This document shows positions 63,258-64,000 of a stretch of DNA of 64,000 nucleotides, one piece after another. A program made the position numbers and the translations under genes. Each line of letters opens with the position of its first letter. Position 1 is the stretch's first letter. A model generated the notes under the pieces. That model saw only the letters and a program-made list of their open reading frames with translations, searched no databases and had not been told where the DNA came from. The DNA lies in assembly GCA_016861025.1 (NCBI GenBank), contig BOKO01000009.1:1-64000 (forward strand). Reading direction: 5' to 3'. Source of the stretch: Chloroflexota bacterium. GTDB lineage: Bacteria > Chloroflexota > Anaerolineae > Caldilineales > Caldilineaceae.

Positions 63258-63977
63258 TTATAACAGCTTCACACCGACGTGAATCGCCACTGCCTTCATC
63301 ATCCGCTCCACGTAGAAGACATGTTGCAGACCAGCCTGCTCCATCATGCGCGCCAGTTCAGCCGGCGGTGGAAATTCGATGGTGCTGTGCGGCAGGTAGG
63401 CATACGCCTGACGATCGCCCGAAACGATCGAGCCGATCAGCGGCACAATCTGAAAAAAGTAGAGCCGGAAGAGTGGGCCGAGGATGCTGTTGGAAGGCGG
63501 CGTGGTTTCCAGGCAGACGACGCGTCCACCCGGTTTGGTCACGCGCGCCATTTCGCGGAACGCCGCCACGCGATCCACGACATTGCGCACCAGAAAGCCA
63601 CTCACTACTGCGTCGAAGCTGTTATCGGCAAAAGGCAACGCATAGGTGTCGGCCTGCACAAAAGGCAGGAAGACGCCTGGAATTTTGCCCACGCCCGCCG
63701 CCATCATCTCGTAGGTGAAGTCGGAGCCGACCGCGCGCAGCGTCGGGTGGCGTTGCAAGGCGGTGTAGGCGATGTCGCCGGTGCCTGCGCCGACGTCGAG
63801 CAATGTCCCGCGCGGCGGCAGGTTGCAATAGTCGAGCATCTCGCGCCGCCAGCGCTGATCCTGGCCGCCGGTCATCAGCCGGTTCATCAAGTCATAGGTC
63901 GGCGCGATGCGCGCAAACATGCGGTTCACGTAGACCGGTTTCTCTTCAACGGCAGGCAGCACAGGCGATCTGTTCAT
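63258..63977 (-). CDS. ubiE: Demethylmenaquinone/ubiquinone methyltransferase
   Basis: 239 residues. SAM-dependent C-methyltransferase of the UbiE/MenG family, acting late in quinone synthesis; in a menaquinone-using phylum it would be MenG. Motifs: FARIAPTYDLMNRLMTGGQD near the N-terminus, LLDVGAGTGDIAYTAL (SAM motif I), ALPFADNSFDAVVSGFLVRN and ARVTKPGGRVVCLE. The length is normal. The start codon lies 23 bp from the right edge and no strong ribosome binding site is seen. No other quinone gene is in view. Confidence 0.92.
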   Translation of the reverse strand: MNRSPVLPAVEEKPVYVNRMFARIAPTYDLMNRLMTGGQDQRWRREMLDYCNLPPRGTLLDVGAGTGDIAYTALQRHPTLRAVGSDFTYEMMAAGVGKIPGVFLPFVQADTYALPFADNSFDAVVSGFLVRNVVDRVAAFREMARVTKPGGRVVCLETTPPSNSILGPLFRLYFFQIVPLIGSIVSGDRQAYAYLPHSTIEFPPPAELARMMEQAGLQHVFYVERMMKAVAIHVGVKLL

Positions 63978-64000
63978 GGCTGGTTTATCTCAGAATGGTT

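Overview
The window looks like a GC-rich chromosomal segment of a filamentous, heterotrophic member of the Chloroflexota, most likely Caldilineae or a relative. That placement is an inference from overall gene content: a DUF2089/DUF4097 cassette, ClpC, a giant calcium-binding surface protein, several glycoside hydrolases, a PfaA-like synthase with many carrier domains, and a secreted protein ending in a YLPVV-type tail. No rRNA, tRNA or CRISPR array was seen.

Layout. 1-2,540 (minus): a coupled cassette of three small-to-medium proteins (DUF2089 regulator, DUF4097 beta-helix protein, SHOCT-like protein) that share one two-helix module, plus the first codons of a further gene at the left edge. 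2,831-8,294: Tic20/DUF4870 membrane protein, fmt, a DUF3108-like lipoprotein coupled to an M20 amidohydrolase, and a GH1 beta-glucosidase. 8,458-14,571: a secreted Asp-box/DUF1906 protein, ClpC and a baeRF-type protein. 14,814-17,483: GH78 alpha-L-rhamnosidase. 17,553-19,609: a compact type II restriction-modification unit (endonuclease candidate, XRE controller, D12-class adenine methylase) with a palindromic operator. 19,660-24,217: gatB, a saccharopine-dehydrogenase-like enzyme and a TPR/PD40 protein.

24,596-43,735 is a lipid/polyketide-like region: acyl-CoA dehydrogenase, a 3,116-residue synthase (KS-AT-KS-5xACP-KR-DH), an Sfp-type phosphopantetheinyl transferase, and acyl-CoA carboxylase beta, biotin carboxylase and biotin carrier subunits. 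It is interrupted by an accessory island (35.7-39.2 kb) holding a PIN/Phd toxin-antitoxin pair with a perfect 20-bp palindrome, a HigA-like regulator coupled to a PD-(D/E)XK nuclease, a lipoprotein and a 59-codon GH31 stub. The synthase could use malonyl-type units from the carboxylase and be activated by the transferase, but all five carrier domains have Thr where the phosphopantetheine Ser is expected.

43,826-56,306 (minus) encodes a small ABM-like protein and a 4,044-residue surface protein with thrombospondin type 3, LamG, Ig/cadherin-like and RTX repeats and an unexpected central block of membrane helices. 56,604-63,977 holds a large ATP-binding LuxR regulator, a GH2 beta-galactosidase and ubiE/menG.

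The most striking cross-cutting signal is a set of heptanucleotide tandem repeats (units AATCTCC, GGGGCGA, GTTGCGT and complements). They occur between genes as hairpins and inside three coding sequences, where they build inter-domain linkers. Because 7 and 3 are coprime and these units contain no stop in any frame, they are translated as the same cyclic heptapeptide whatever the phase. They resemble the cyanobacterial STRR elements. Several long perfect inverted repeats (17-23 bp arms) also lie inside or between genes.
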